Source of the DNA: an uncultured Solobacterium sp.
GTDB taxonomy: Bacteria > Bacillota_I > Bacilli_A > Erysipelotrichales > Erysipelotrichaceae
NCBI GenBank assembly: GCA_900552125.1
Contig: URYK01000022.1
Coordinates: forward strand, 1 to 46,673
Length of the DNA stretch: 46,673 bases
Direction: 5' to 3'
In this document: in pieces, positions 7,354 through 16,296 of the stretch
Position numbering within the stretch: the first letter of the stretch is position 1
Layout: every line of letters begins with the position of its first letter
Program-made: the position numbers and the translations under genes
Notes under the pieces: generated by a model
The model's input: only the letters and a program-made list of their open reading frames with translations
The model's database searches: none
What the model was told of the DNA's origin: nothing

Positions 7354-8175
7354 ATGACAAAAAAATGTAATGTAATAGTTGTTGCAAACCAAAAAGGTGG
7401 AACAGGAAAAACCACTACTACAGAAAATGTAGGCATAGGTTTAGCAAATCAAGGTAAAAAAGTATTGATGGTTGACTTTGATCCACAGGGAGACTTATCA
7501 GCTTGTTTAGGATTAAAGAATACCGATGATATGGAAAACACTATATCCAAGGCAATGAATGATATTATTTACGATAAGGAAGTTGATTACAACAGCCTTA
7601 TCATTCACCACGAAGAACAGATTGATTTAATCCCAAGCAACATTGAACTTGCTGACTTTGAATTAAAGCTAGTAAGTGTCATGAATCGTGAACGAGTTCT
7701 TGATATGTGTCTTAATCCTCTCAAACAACACTATGACTATATCTTGATTGATTGTCCCCCTTCTCTTGGTATGCTGACAATCAATGCATTATCTGCTGCT
7801 GACAATATTCTCATACCAGTGCAGGCTCAGTATCTGCCAGCTAAAGGTATGACAAAGTTACTTAATACAATCGGCAAGGTAAAACATCAGATCAATCCAA
7901 AGGTCGATATACTTGGTGTTGCCATCACTCTTGCTAATATGCAGACCAATTTGGGAAAAAGTACAGTGGAAACAATTAGAGAAAATTATGGAAAACATAT
8001 CAAAGTATTTAATTCAATTATCCCTATCGGTGTTAAAGCAGCTGAAGCAAGTGTATCTGGAAAAAGTGTATATCAACATGCAAAAGACAGTAATGTGGCT
8101 AAAGCCTATGAAGATTTAACTAAGGAAATCACAAAAATTGAAAAGTCAAAACATAAAGGTACACCAGAAAGATAG
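7354..8175 (+). CDS. parA: ParA/Soj-type partition ATPase
   Basis: 273 residues. The deviant Walker A motif KGGTGKTTTT (about 14-23), MVDFDPQGD (switch I region) and YILIDCPPSLG (Walker B) identify a ParA/Soj ATPase, which moves or positions DNA by binding it non-specifically as an ATP dimer (known). The start has an excellent AAAGGAGG. It is followed 13 bases later by the ParB-like gene. ParA/ParB pairs head the transfer region of many Firmicute conjugative elements and promote stability of the circular form. The C-terminus reads TPER-stop, an instance of the recurrent -ER ending in this element. Confidence 0.9.
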   Translation: MTKKCNVIVVANQKGGTGKTTTTENVGIGLANQGKKVLMVDFDPQGDLSACLGLKNTDDMENTISKAMNDIIYDKEVDYNSLIIHHEEQIDLIPSNIELADFELKLVSVMNRERVLDMCLNPLKQHYDYILIDCPPSLGMLTINALSAADNILIPVQAQYLPAKGMTKLLNTIGKVKHQINPKVDILGVAITLANMQTNLGKSTVETIRENYGKHIKVFNSIIPIGVKAAEASVSGKSVYQHAKDSNVAKAYEDLTKEITKIEKSKHKGTPER

Positions 8176-8188
8176 GAGTTGAAATATC

Positions 8189-9136
8189 ATGGACAAATTT
8201 GATTTTGGACTTCCTAAATTTGAAGATACTCTTTTTTCAACTGAGGAACAAAGACAGGAAGCCAGGCTTGAAAAAGTCATGAAAATTCCTATCAGTGAAA
8301 TTCATGACTTTAAACAGCACCCTTTCCATGTCCGTATGGACGAGGATATGGTAAAACTGATTAACAGCGTAAAAGAAAATGGTGTCTTAATGCCTGCTCT
8401 TGTCAGACCAGATAAAAATGGTGGATATGAGATGGTATCAGGTCACAGAAGAAAATTTGCATTAGAGCAAAATGGGATAATGGAAATCGATGCTATAGTT
8501 AGAGAACTTGATGATGACCAAGCGACCATCATCATGGTTGATTCCAATATTCAGCGTGAGCACATTTTGCCAACTGAACGCGGATTTGCCTATCGAATGA
8601 AATTAGAAGCAATGAAAAGGCAAGGGAAAAGAACAGATTTAACTTTTGGCCAAGTCGGCCAAAAGTCAAAGCCGATAAATTCATTAAAGACTTTATCTAA
8701 TGATATTGGTGAGAGCATGAAACAAATACAACGTTACATTCGATTAACATACTTGGTTAAAGAATTAAGAAATATGGTAGATGGAATTCAAGAAGATGGA
8801 TTTACTATCGCAATAAATCCGGCATATGAACTATCTTTTCTTCAAATTAAGGAACAAAACGAACTCGTTGAAGTCATCAAGGAAACTTTAGCTACCCCTA
8901 GCCTTGCTCAGGCTCAGGAATTAAAACGTAAAAGTCAAAGTGATGAATTATCTAAAGATATGATGATGGATATGTTACTGGCCGACAAGCCAAACCAAAA
9001 GGAAAAAATAAGTCTCAAGATGGAGGAAATTAATAAATATTTTCCAAAATCTTATACACCTAACCAAAAAAAGGAGATAATTCTTAAACTGTTGGGTGAA
9101 TGGCATAAAAAAAGAGAAAGAGAACATTCTAGATAA
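8189..9136 (+). CDS. parB: ParB-like partition protein
   Basis: 315 residues. A ParB N-terminal nuclease-like/CTPase domain spans about 30-130, with the GHRRKFALEQ motif and IQREHILPTERGFAYRMKLEA. A central HTH region follows (DIGESMKQIQRYIRLTYL). It should load on a centromere-like site and stimulate ParA (family knowledge). The coding sequence holds a perfect 10-bp inverted repeat (8642-8666), and a 16-bp palindrome follows the stop (9142-9157). Start ATG follows ATAGGAG. It is co-transcribed with parA. Confidence 0.88.
   Translation: MDKFDFGLPKFEDTLFSTEEQRQEARLEKVMKIPISEIHDFKQHPFHVRMDEDMVKLINSVKENGVLMPALVRPDKNGGYEMVSGHRRKFALEQNGIMEIDAIVRELDDDQATIIMVDSNIQREHILPTERGFAYRMKLEAMKRQGKRTDLTFGQVGQKSKPINSLKTLSNDIGESMKQIQRYIRLTYLVKELRNMVDGIQEDGFTIAINPAYELSFLQIKEQNELVEVIKETLATPSLAQAQELKRKSQSDELSKDMMMDMLLADKPNQKEKISLKMEEINKYFPKSYTPNQKKEIILKLLGEWHKKREREHSR
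8642..8666. repeat. Perfect 10-bp inverted repeat inside parB
   Basis: ACTTTTGGCC (8642-8651) and GGCCAAAAGT (8657-8666) separated by AAGTC. It encodes the linker around FGQVGQKS. It could be a ParB or regulator binding site, or a chance result of coding FGQVGQ. Confidence 0.6.
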
Positions 9137-9141
9137 TTAAT

Positions 9142-9157
9142 ATTCACATATGTGAAT
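9142..9157. repeat. 16-bp palindrome after parB, parS-like candidate
   Basis: ATTCACATATGTGAAT is a perfect palindrome five bases after the parB stop. Its TTCAC...GTGAA arms resemble the parS arms recognised by ParB proteins (TTTCACGTGAAA-type). Position next to parB supports a centromere role; only one copy was seen. Confidence 0.5.
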
Positions 9158-9183
9158 GATGAATTTGTAGAATTTTCAAATTT

Positions 9184-9217
9184 CAGCGTATTCGTGGGGG
9201 TAGTACGCCTTTTTTTG
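9184..9217 (+). terminator. Terminator of the parAB operon
   Basis: GCGTA (9186-9190) pairs with TACGC (9204-9208), followed by CTTTTTTTG. It is a short stem with a good U-tract, about 50 bases after parB. Confidence 0.6.
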
Positions 9218-9398
9218 TTGCCAGTCGTGACTGTTTTTCCCCCTAAAACCCCCTTAACATTCCGAAAGGAATCACCTTTGAACTCTTAAATTCACTATAT
9301 ATTATAACTAACTAATTATATATAGAAATACTTATATGGTTTCATACATTTGTTATACAAAATAGAGTTATCTATAATCATGACAAGAGGTGATTCTT

Positions 9399-9533
9399 AT
9401 GAAAAAAATATTAATAGCATTATTTATCATAGGTTTAGTTATTTATTTAACTTCAGATAGTGAAGAAAAGCAAAAACGTAAAGAATACAACGTTGAACAA
9501 ATAGAAAAGAATATTGCTCCATATATAAATTAA
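9399..9533 (+). CDS. 44-residue membrane-anchored small protein
   Basis: The short gene starts ATG after AAGAGGTG and is closed by a terminator at 9560. Residues 4-18 (ILIALFIIGLVIYLT) form one membrane segment or uncleaved signal. The rest is charged and helical (SEEKQKRKEYNVEQIEKN). No family is recognised. It stands alone between parB and the adhesin gene with its own ribosome site and terminator, which supports a real gene. Confidence 0.6.
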   Translation: MKKILIALFIIGLVIYLTSDSEEKQKRKEYNVEQIEKNIAPYIN

Positions 9534-9559
9534 ATCAAAATTAAATAAGCAGAATATGA

Positions 9560-9590
9560 AAGACGTCTCAAATATGAGATGTCTTTTTTG
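9560..9590 (+). terminator. Intrinsic terminator after the 44-residue gene
   Basis: AAGACGTCTCA (9560-9570) pairs with TGAGATGTCTT (9575-9585), one G-U pair, loop AATA, followed by TTTTTTG. It separates the small membrane gene from the adhesin gene. Confidence 0.8.
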
Positions 9591-9692
9591 TTGGAAAGGA
9601 AATAAATATGAAAATTAAAATAAGATCTCCATGTTCATTATTTTAATTTAAAACACTGCAAATAAAGAATAAAAATAAAAAGGAGAAGAACA

Positions 9693-12600
9693 ATGATTAG
9701 TCGAATAAAGAAGTATTTCAAGAAGACAGTACTATGTCTCGCTAGTACTGTAACCATTATGGGAAGCATGACAATTAATGCTAGTGCATTGACTGGAATA
9801 ACCAGTTCAATAAGATATCCAGAATGGAAATTGGCTTATCCTGATACCGAACAAACTGAAGGAACAGAAGGATATCTAATGGTTAACAATGAACCTGTTT
9901 TCTGCGTCAATTATCATGAAACATTTAGAAGTGGAAAGACAGTTACACAAGGAACTTTTGCTGATGTAGGTATCAGTGAAGAAAAGGCAAAAAAATTAAG
10001 CCTTATCGCTTATTATGGAACTAAGGTACCAGGAAGAACTGATAGAGACTGGTATGCTATTACCCAAGGACTTATTTGGAGAGTCATCCATGAAGATAAT
10101 AGCCTTAAATATGTTCGTACCAATACAACTCCAAACTTTGCAAGCACCCAAGCTGCATGGAATCAAATTTTAGCAGATGTTGATAGATATTATGTGACAC
10201 CATCATTTACAGATACTACTCAGACAGTTGATGCCGATAGAAGCATCACATTAGAAGATTCAAATGGTGTATTAAACGATATGGTCATTACTGATAATGG
10301 TGGATTAGATGTATCTATCCAAAATAACAATCTGATTGTTAAAGGGAACCCTGATGCCTCTGATGAAGTCACTATCACCTTAAAGAAAAATATTTCAGCT
10401 AATGAAACTGGTACAAGCATTGTTTATACATCTCCAGATTGTCAAAGTGTTGCCAGTTTTAAAGTAGATAATAATTTGGAAATCAAATTAAAAGTTATAG
10501 TTAATAAATTCGGTAAATTAGAATTAACAAAATACAATGATGATAAAACATCTACAGTAGCCGATACATCTTATCGTATTACTGGACCTAACGGATTTGA
10601 TGAAACGCATACAACAGATAAAAACGGAAAAATCAAATTAGATAGATTAGTTCCAGGTGAATACAAAGCATTAGAAACTAAAGCAAGTAATGGCTATTTG
10701 ATTAATGTTACTGAAAAGACATTTACAATTAAAGCTAATGAAACAACTTCTATTGAATTTACAAATAATGAACCGACCGGAAAGATTGAATTAATAAAAT
10801 CAATTGACTCTTCTAAAACAAACAATTTAATCGGTGATGCAACATTGGAAGGCAATACTTATGAATTACGTGCCAAAGAAAAAATCACAAATAAAGCTGG
10901 TACAAAAATATATTATGAAAAAGATGCTTTAGTATCAACCAAGAAAACTAACAGAGATGGAAAAATCACTTGGGATAATCTTCCTTTGGGTAATTATTAT
11001 ATCAAAGAAACATCATCAAATGATTCATTGGTTTTAAATACTTCTATTATCAATGTTTCTCTTGAATATCAAGATCAAACAATTTCTAAAGTTATCAAAG
11101 AAAGTGATACATCAGATCGTGTCAACATGCAAAAAATTCAGGTATTCAAATCTGGTGAAAAAGATGGTATCTCAGGTATTGTAAAAGGATTACAAGGAGC
11201 AGAATTTACCTTCAAATTAAAATCTGAAGTTGATCACGTTGGATGGGATAATGCAACAACATATGCAATCATCACTACTGATGAAAATGGTCGTGCCACG
11301 ACTCCATATCTTCCTCACGGAGAATATCTAGTCAAAGAAACAAAGACTCCAAAGGACTATATCACTGCTCCAGACTTTACAATCAGTGTTACTGATGATT
11401 ACACGGAATATGAAGATATTGAACAAATCAAGATTATCAATATTAACAATAGACCATTCACTTCACAATTAAAACTTGTAAAAATCGATGAAGAAACAAG
11501 AAAGACCGTCACTTTAAATGGTGCAAGCTTTAAAATCAGAGACAGTGAGGGTAACTATGTTGTTCAAAAAGTTGCAGGACAAAAAATTGATACTTTTGCA
11601 ACAAATTCAAAGAATCAGGTAACTGTTCCTTTTGGTGAACTAGGAGAAGTTACTTTACCATTAGAATTGGATGCAGGAACATATACAATTGAAGAAATAA
11701 AAATACCAGAAGGTTTCCTTGAATTGAAGGAACCTATTACTTTTACCATAACTAATCAGTATGATTATGATGTAGACGATGATAAAGCACCTATTCTTAC
11801 TGTAAAAGTGGCCAATGCTCAACCTAAAGGAAAAATCATTATCAATAAAAAAGATAAGGAAACTGGCAAAGCTATGGCAGATATAGAATATCTGCTGACT
11901 GCAAAAAATGATATTGTTTCTGCAATAGATGGCTCTATTCTTTTCAAAAAAGGTGAAGTTGTTACTAAAGGAAAAACTGATGTCAATGGACAGATCATTA
12001 TTGGTGATCTATTCATGGGCGAATATGAATTAAAAGAAACATTGACAAATGAAGGTTATGTTTTAGATGAAACTGTACACGACATTGTCTTTAAAGCAAA
12101 AGATACAACAACTAAGGAATATACTCATGAAATCGATGTCACTAATATTGCTCCATATGGACAGATTGATTTATTTAAGACTGACAAGGATTCAAATGAA
12201 CCTTTAGGTGGCATTACATTTGAACTAACAGCAAAAGAAGATATTTATTCTCTTGATGGAAGAAACACATTACTGTATAAAGCTGGTGATAAAGTATCTA
12301 TAGATATTTCTGAAAACGGACTATATGTAACCAATGAACTTGGAGAAATCCATATTGGAAATCTTCCATTAGGAAAATATGAATTGAAAGAAGTTCAGAC
12401 CCTTGAAGGATATGTGCCAAACGATACAATATATGAAATTGATTTAAGCTATGATCATAGTGATAAAGTCATCTATACTAAAGAAATCAACGTAGAAAAC
12501 GAAAAAACAACAACTGAAATTTCTAAAGTCAGTGCAACTGATGAAAAAGAACTAGAAGGTGCTCATTTATCGCTAAAAGATAAAAATGAAAACATCATTG

Positions 12601-13172
12601 AAGAATGGGTTTCAGGCAAAGAATCTCATATCATCAGAGGGCTTTTGATTGGTGAAGAATATACACTTCATGAAGACTTGGCACCTATTGGTTATGCAAC
12701 AGCCAGTGATGTGACTTTTACAGTCAACGCTGATGGAACTCCAACAAAAGTGACTATGAAAGACGAAATCACAAAGGTAGATATTTCAAAGGTAGATGCA
12801 ACAAATGAAAAGGAAATTGAAGGTGCTAAACTATCTTTGACTGATAAGGAAACAGGAGAAATTGTTAAACAATGGACTTCAAAGAAAGAACCACATCGAA
12901 TCGAAGGATTAGAGGTAGGAAAAACTTATATCTTGCATGAAGATCTTGCTCCAGTAGGATATGAAGTTGCCAGTGATGTTGAATTTACTATTGCTGATAC
13001 TGGAGAAGTTCAAAAAGTTGTCATGAAAGATCAACCTAAGACAACTGTTGTGAAAACTGGAGATGATTCTCAAACAGGATTATATCAAGCAGTCATGGCA
13101 ATGGCAGGAATTACAGTCCTAGTGATATCAAAAAAATCAAAAAAGAAAGATGGTGACATGAATGAACAGTAG
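9693..13172 (+). CDS. Large surface adhesin: thioester domain plus CnaB repeats, sortase-type anchor
   Basis: 1159 residues. A signal peptide (about 1-32, ending INASA) exports it. Next comes a thioester-domain signature: C71 in PVFCVNYHE and Q125 in ITQGLIW, the Cys-Gln pair that forms an internal thioester for covalent attachment to targets (known for TED adhesins). From about 270 onward a series of CnaB/SpaA-like beta domains follows, each starting like LELTK or IDLFK and ending like YELKE, consistent with Lys-Asn isopeptide cross-links. The last two repeats (about 945-1115) are near copies. The C-terminus has VVKTGDD, a hydrophobic segment and KKSKKKDGD, a non-canonical LPxTG-type sorting signal. 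Likely role: cell-cell contact for conjugation or host adhesion. AAGGAGAAG precedes the ATG. Confidence 0.9.
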   Translation: MISRIKKYFKKTVLCLASTVTIMGSMTINASALTGITSSIRYPEWKLAYPDTEQTEGTEGYLMVNNEPVFCVNYHETFRSGKTVTQGTFADVGISEEKAKKLSLIAYYGTKVPGRTDRDWYAITQGLIWRVIHEDNSLKYVRTNTTPNFASTQAAWNQILADVDRYYVTPSFTDTTQTVDADRSITLEDSNGVLNDMVITDNGGLDVSIQNNNLIVKGNPDASDEVTITLKKNISANETGTSIVYTSPDCQSVASFKVDNNLEIKLKVIVNKFGKLELTKYNDDKTSTVADTSYRITGPNGFDETHTTDKNGKIKLDRLVPGEYKALETKASNGYLINVTEKTFTIKANETTSIEFTNNEPTGKIELIKSIDSSKTNNLIGDATLEGNTYELRAKEKITNKAGTKIYYEKDALVSTKKTNRDGKITWDNLPLGNYYIKETSSNDSLVLNTSIINVSLEYQDQTISKVIKESDTSDRVNMQKIQVFKSGEKDGISGIVKGLQGAEFTFKLKSEVDHVGWDNATTYAIITTDENGRATTPYLPHGEYLVKETKTPKDYITAPDFTISVTDDYTEYEDIEQIKIININNRPFTSQLKLVKIDEETRKTVTLNGASFKIRDSEGNYVVQKVAGQKIDTFATNSKNQVTVPFGELGEVTLPLELDAGTYTIEEIKIPEGFLELKEPITFTITNQYDYDVDDDKAPILTVKVANAQPKGKIIINKKDKETGKAMADIEYLLTAKNDIVSAIDGSILFKKGEVVTKGKTDVNGQIIIGDLFMGEYELKETLTNEGYVLDETVHDIVFKAKDTTTKEYTHEIDVTNIAPYGQIDLFKTDKDSNEPLGGITFELTAKEDIYSLDGRNTLLYKAGDKVSIDISENGLYVTNELGEIHIGNLPLGKYELKEVQTLEGYVPNDTIYEIDLSYDHSDKVIYTKEINVENEKTTTEISKVSATDEKELEGAHLSLKDKNENIIEEWVSGKESHIIRGLLIGEEYTLHEDLAPIGYATASDVTFTVNADGTPTKVTMKDEITKVDISKVDATNEKEIEGAKLSLTDKETGEIVKQWTSKKEPHRIEGLEVGKTYILHEDLAPVGYEVASDVEFTIADTGEVQKVVMKDQPKTTVVKTGDDSQTGLYQAVMAMAGITVLVISKKSKKKDGDMNEQ

Positions 13173-13287
13173 CCTATGGATTATAACAGTAACATTATCA
13201 ATCATGATAGCTGTTTTAGGCATCAAGATATATGTCAAAGTCAAAAGACAAAAAAGAAAACTCATTGAAATGAAACAAAAACAATAA
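13162..13287 (+). CDS. 41-residue small membrane protein
   Basis: The start ATG lies within the last codons of the adhesin gene (11-base overlap, ATGAACAGTAG). One membrane helix (about 4-22, LWIITVTLSIMIAVLGIKI) is followed by a strongly basic tail (KVKRQKRKLIEMKQKQ). Coupled translation and a terminator right after support a real gene. It may assist secretion or anchoring of the adhesin (inference from context only). Confidence 0.6.
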   Translation: MNSSLWIITVTLSIMIAVLGIKIYVKVKRQKRKLIEMKQKQ

Positions 13288-13300
13288 CAATCTATTTTTT

Positions 13301-13336
13301 AAAAACAGGTGGCATTATTGCTACCTGTTTTTATAT
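13301..13336 (+). terminator. Strong terminator of the adhesin operon
   Basis: AAAAACAGGTGGC (13301-13313) pairs with GCTACCTGTTTTT (13320-13332), thirteen pairs including one G-U, loop ATTATT, ending in a T-tract. Confidence 0.85.
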
Positions 13337-13347
13337 AAAGGAAAGGA

Positions 13348-13989
13348 ATGAAAAACATGCTTTTTAAAACCAGAACGGAACATCTAGAAAATATAATCAA
13401 TGAAATATTTGCATCTAAGCTATATGAACATCCGCATATTGACTTTATTCTCGTTAAAAAAATCAACGGAAAAGATTATTACGCAGCTGGCGTTTCAGAT
13501 AAAATCAATCCACATGAAGCTTTTCTATTTCGTCCAAAAGCGAGAAGCAAATCAATTCCCATTCAAAATATTCGTTATGACAAACAAAAATGTAGAGATC
13601 TATTTGATGAGTGCATTGAGGGATATGTTCTTCAACAAATGCAAAAAGGATATAAGATTATCTATATGTCCATTGGCTTTCATATTACATTATGGGAATT
13701 TATAGATAATTTTTATCACAGCATTGAATATTTTGATGATGGACTTACTTATTATATGTCTTTCTGCTATGAAATTGGTCTCACGTCTACTCTATTATCT
13801 CACTATATCTGTGGATATTTTCCAGATTTCATTCATGATTTTTTGGGTGAAGTGACATTTGAATCATCTAAAGAACTGGCCGAAAACATTATAGAAAGTA
13901 ACAAGCATATGATAACTTCTTTAGAACTCAGAAATGAAATATGCTACAAGATTCTTGATAGGAGAACAGAAAATGAAGAAAGAAATTAA
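13348..13989 (+). CDS. Unknown conserved element protein, paralogue of the next gene
   Basis: 213 residues, no signal peptide or membrane helix. No domain is recognised with confidence. Its middle (LWEFIDNFYHSIEYFDDGLTYYMSFC) aligns with that of the next protein (IWYTIDNWREDISHVDGLQK), sharing W..IDN, DGL..Y.S.C and TS..LS.Y, so the two are probably duplicated relatives. Two starts are possible, ATG 13348 or 13357, each with an AAAGGA at usable distance. It overlaps the next gene by 17 bases and belongs to the accessory operon between adhesin and helicase. Confidence 0.65.
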   Translation: MKNMLFKTRTEHLENIINEIFASKLYEHPHIDFILVKKINGKDYYAAGVSDKINPHEAFLFRPKARSKSIPIQNIRYDKQKCRDLFDECIEGYVLQQMQKGYKIIYMSIGFHITLWEFIDNFYHSIEYFDDGLTYYMSFCYEIGLTSTLLSHYICGYFPDFIHDFLGEVTFESSKELAENIIESNKHMITSLELRNEICYKILDRRTENEERN

Positions 13990-14698
13990 TGATTTCATCA
14001 ATGACTCCTATCAAATATTTAGGGATAAAGAAGAATTTGATATGGTCATCAGTCAAGTTTTGTCACTTAAAAATGAAGATGGAACAATTGGATTTCAGGC
14101 AATAGCTGTATCTCAAAGCGATTCTGATGAAATCAGATGTATTCGTGAAAATATTCAGGGAAAAACAGAATACCAGAAAGTTCCCAGCTGGGACTATAAC
14201 ATTGAGGATTATCTGCTAGATGACCTTGAAAATGGGTTTGAGATAGAGTTCATGACAGTAGATGAGCATTGTGGCATCTGGTACACCATTGATAACTGGC
14301 GCGAAGATATTTCTCATGTGGATGGTCTTCAAAAATATCTATCCTACTGTCAACAAAATGAAATCACTTCACAAGTCATTTCATTATATAGTTCAGATCA
14401 TATAAATATTTTTGATCTTTATCAGGAGGCAAATGGACCATATAAAATTATTGCTGAAACAAGTATTGGAAGCAGAGCGATTGTTTTAGGACATAACTCT
14501 ATTTCCCCGTCCCCTTATGTGACATGGGATACTACACCTAACAGAAAACATGGATATTATGCCGGTCACTATTTTTCAAGTTACACAGATGCTTTCAAGG
14601 ATTATAAAGAGCGATGTCAAGTCATCATGAGCAAACATCTTGAATTTGAAAGAAATAAAACAAAGCCTAATAAGGTGAAAAAGGAATATGAAAGATAA
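13973..14698 (+). CDS. Unknown element protein, paralogue of the preceding gene
   Basis: 241 residues, soluble. It shares the W-x-x-IDN ... DGL-x-x-Y ... TS motif block with the preceding protein and adds a ~90-residue C-terminal part (VTWDTTPNRKHGYYAGHYFS) that the first lacks. The start ATG overlaps the upstream stop and follows AGGAG. Its last codons, ATGAAAGATAA, are also the first codons of the next gene. Function unknown; position suggests a role in element maintenance or in modulating the recipient. Confidence 0.65.
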   Translation: MKKEINDFINDSYQIFRDKEEFDMVISQVLSLKNEDGTIGFQAIAVSQSDSDEIRCIRENIQGKTEYQKVPSWDYNIEDYLLDDLENGFEIEFMTVDEHCGIWYTIDNWREDISHVDGLQKYLSYCQQNEITSQVISLYSSDHINIFDLYQEANGPYKIIAETSIGSRAIVLGHNSISPSPYVTWDTTPNRKHGYYAGHYFSSYTDAFKDYKERCQVIMSKHLEFERNKTKPNKVKKEYER

Positions 14699-15419
14699 AA
14701 ATTCATTCAAGATGGTATTATGGAACGATGATAAGAAAGTATATATCGACCTTTCAAAAGGATATGATCATGTTTCTAATTCCCTTCGCAAGTTAGGATA
14801 TAATTCTCCTTATGATGTTAAATTTACTCATGTAAGATTCAAGTTTACACATCAAAGTAACGAAAATTTAAAATATCTAGCTCAGATCGTTGATAAAGAT
14901 GATTACATCATGGACGTATTTAGAGCATTTCAGTACCTTAATCATGAAGAAGGATTTGATAAATGTCTAAGTACATCAATAAATGAACATCAGATTCATT
15001 CTATTTCAGACATACTGGTCAAAGGAAATCTATATCAACTCAATAACAATAATAAAAACAATAATATACCCAACCCACAAAAGATAAAACTAGAAGATAT
15101 AAGATTTCAGGAAATAACAATTTTTAATAAGCATGCGTTATTCACACCTTACCGAATTAACAGTAAAGTTCTTCCAAAAGGAGTATACAAATACGAATGT
15201 CAGAATGATGATAATCAAGATGGAACAATTACAATGATAGGAAAAAACATTCATGTAAATTTCTGGGGAACCATATTGACTACAAAGAAGATAGGATTAC
15301 ATCATGGATATAGAAAAATAAATGAGACTAAAGATGTATCATATAATGATGCTAAAAGTATCTCACTTCATGATTATCTTAAGAAACATCCTATTGTAAA
15401 AATGAATCACCTACGTTAA
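14688..15419 (+). CDS. LPD28-domain-like element protein
   Basis: 243 residues. The C-terminal half (about 145-205: HALFTPYRINSKVLPKGVY, then VNFWGTILT) matches my recollection of the LPD28 domain of large polyvalent proteins of mobile elements. The N-terminal half (YDHVSNSLRKLGYNSPYDVK) is unrecognised. It is translationally coupled to the upstream gene by an 11-base overlap. It ends NHLR-stop just before an AT-rich cargo pair. Its biochemical role is unknown; LPD domains are usually found with helicase/methylase polyproteins like the one downstream. Confidence 0.65.
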   Translation: MKDKNSFKMVLWNDDKKVYIDLSKGYDHVSNSLRKLGYNSPYDVKFTHVRFKFTHQSNENLKYLAQIVDKDDYIMDVFRAFQYLNHEEGFDKCLSTSINEHQIHSISDILVKGNLYQLNNNNKNNNIPNPQKIKLEDIRFQEITIFNKHALFTPYRINSKVLPKGVYKYECQNDDNQDGTITMIGKNIHVNFWGTILTTKKIGLHHGYRKINETKDVSYNDAKSISLHDYLKKHPIVKMNHLR

Positions 15420-15493
15420 TCCATCTTGTAATTCTAATTTTCTCATGAGATAATCTAATTAAAAGAACATAATTTATAGGGGTGAAGTCTTCT

Positions 15494-16264
15494 ATGCATA
15501 ACGAAAGTAGTAATCGATTATCTTCAGGAATCTTCAATGAAAAAAAAGAATTAGAAAAATCATGCTTAGATGATGCTATTAGCAAAATTCCTTGGTTACA
15601 AAAATTTGATTTAATAACAGATGATTCACATGAAAGACCTGATTTTATATTAGAAAAAAATAATGTGCTTATAGGAATAGAACATTTTCATATTGATACA
15701 TTATACATTGACAAAAAGAAACATACCGGTTTAGCTCGATATACTTATAATGATATAAGAACCTTATATAACAAGTATCATCCAAAGGCAAAACAAAATA
15801 CTTTTGAGACACAAGATGCTAAAGATGCTAGTTTAGAATTAGAAAAAATTATTAATGAATTAATATCTATACAAAACAACTTTGATTATAATTTTTTCAT
15901 AAAAGAATGGGATAGGATTTTTAATAAACATTACCATAAAAGATATGAATATAAAAAAGAAAACCATTTAAATAAGCTGGGATTTTTAATTGAAATAAGA
16001 AGATATTTTAAATATCCTTATATTTGTATCAAAAATAATTCTAAAATTCATTTTGATTATAAAGGCATACCTATAACCAAAGATATCGCTAAATATTTAA
16101 ACAAATATAGTGATGGAGTAGACTTTTTTATAGTAGTGGTAAAAGGATTATTTGATAATTATATAAATGTTGAATTTTATGATAGAAATAATCCTGCAAT
16201 AGTAAAATATGATAGCTTCAAGTTTGTAAAAATACACAACAATATAAAAATTAATATTAAATAA
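15494..16264 (+). CDS. Cargo protein with possible PD-(D/E)xK-like motif
   Basis: 256 residues, rich in Lys, Asn and Ile, and more AT-rich than its neighbours. RPDFILEKNNVLIGIEHF (about 48-65) has the Asp ... Ile-x-Glu spacing of PD-(D/E)xK nuclease folds, but His replaces the usual Lys near the Glu, so this is tentative. AGGGGTG precedes the ATG at 15494; the GTG at 15482 overlaps that site. It is separated from the helicase gene by a 154-residue partner and a terminator. The composition and isolated position suggest a recently gained cargo gene, perhaps for defence or addiction. Confidence 0.5.
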   Translation: MHNESSNRLSSGIFNEKKELEKSCLDDAISKIPWLQKFDLITDDSHERPDFILEKNNVLIGIEHFHIDTLYIDKKKHTGLARYTYNDIRTLYNKYHPKAKQNTFETQDAKDASLELEKIINELISIQNNFDYNFFIKEWDRIFNKHYHKRYEYKKENHLNKLGFLIEIRRYFKYPYICIKNNSKIHFDYKGIPITKDIAKYLNKYSDGVDFFIVVVKGLFDNYINVEFYDRNNPAIVKYDSFKFVKIHNNIKINIK

Positions 16265-16296
16265 TATTAATAGCTTTTTATATTGAGGTAAAAAAT

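Noticed and set aside
9608..9646. 12-codon frame (MKIKIRSPCSLF) before the adhesin gene as a leader peptide
   Set aside because: It has a ribosome-like GAAAGGAAA but no attenuation hairpin follows; too short to support alone.
13040..13172. Canonical LPxTG sorting motif in the adhesin
   Set aside because: The sequence there is VVKTGDD, so only a non-canonical sorting signal can be claimed.
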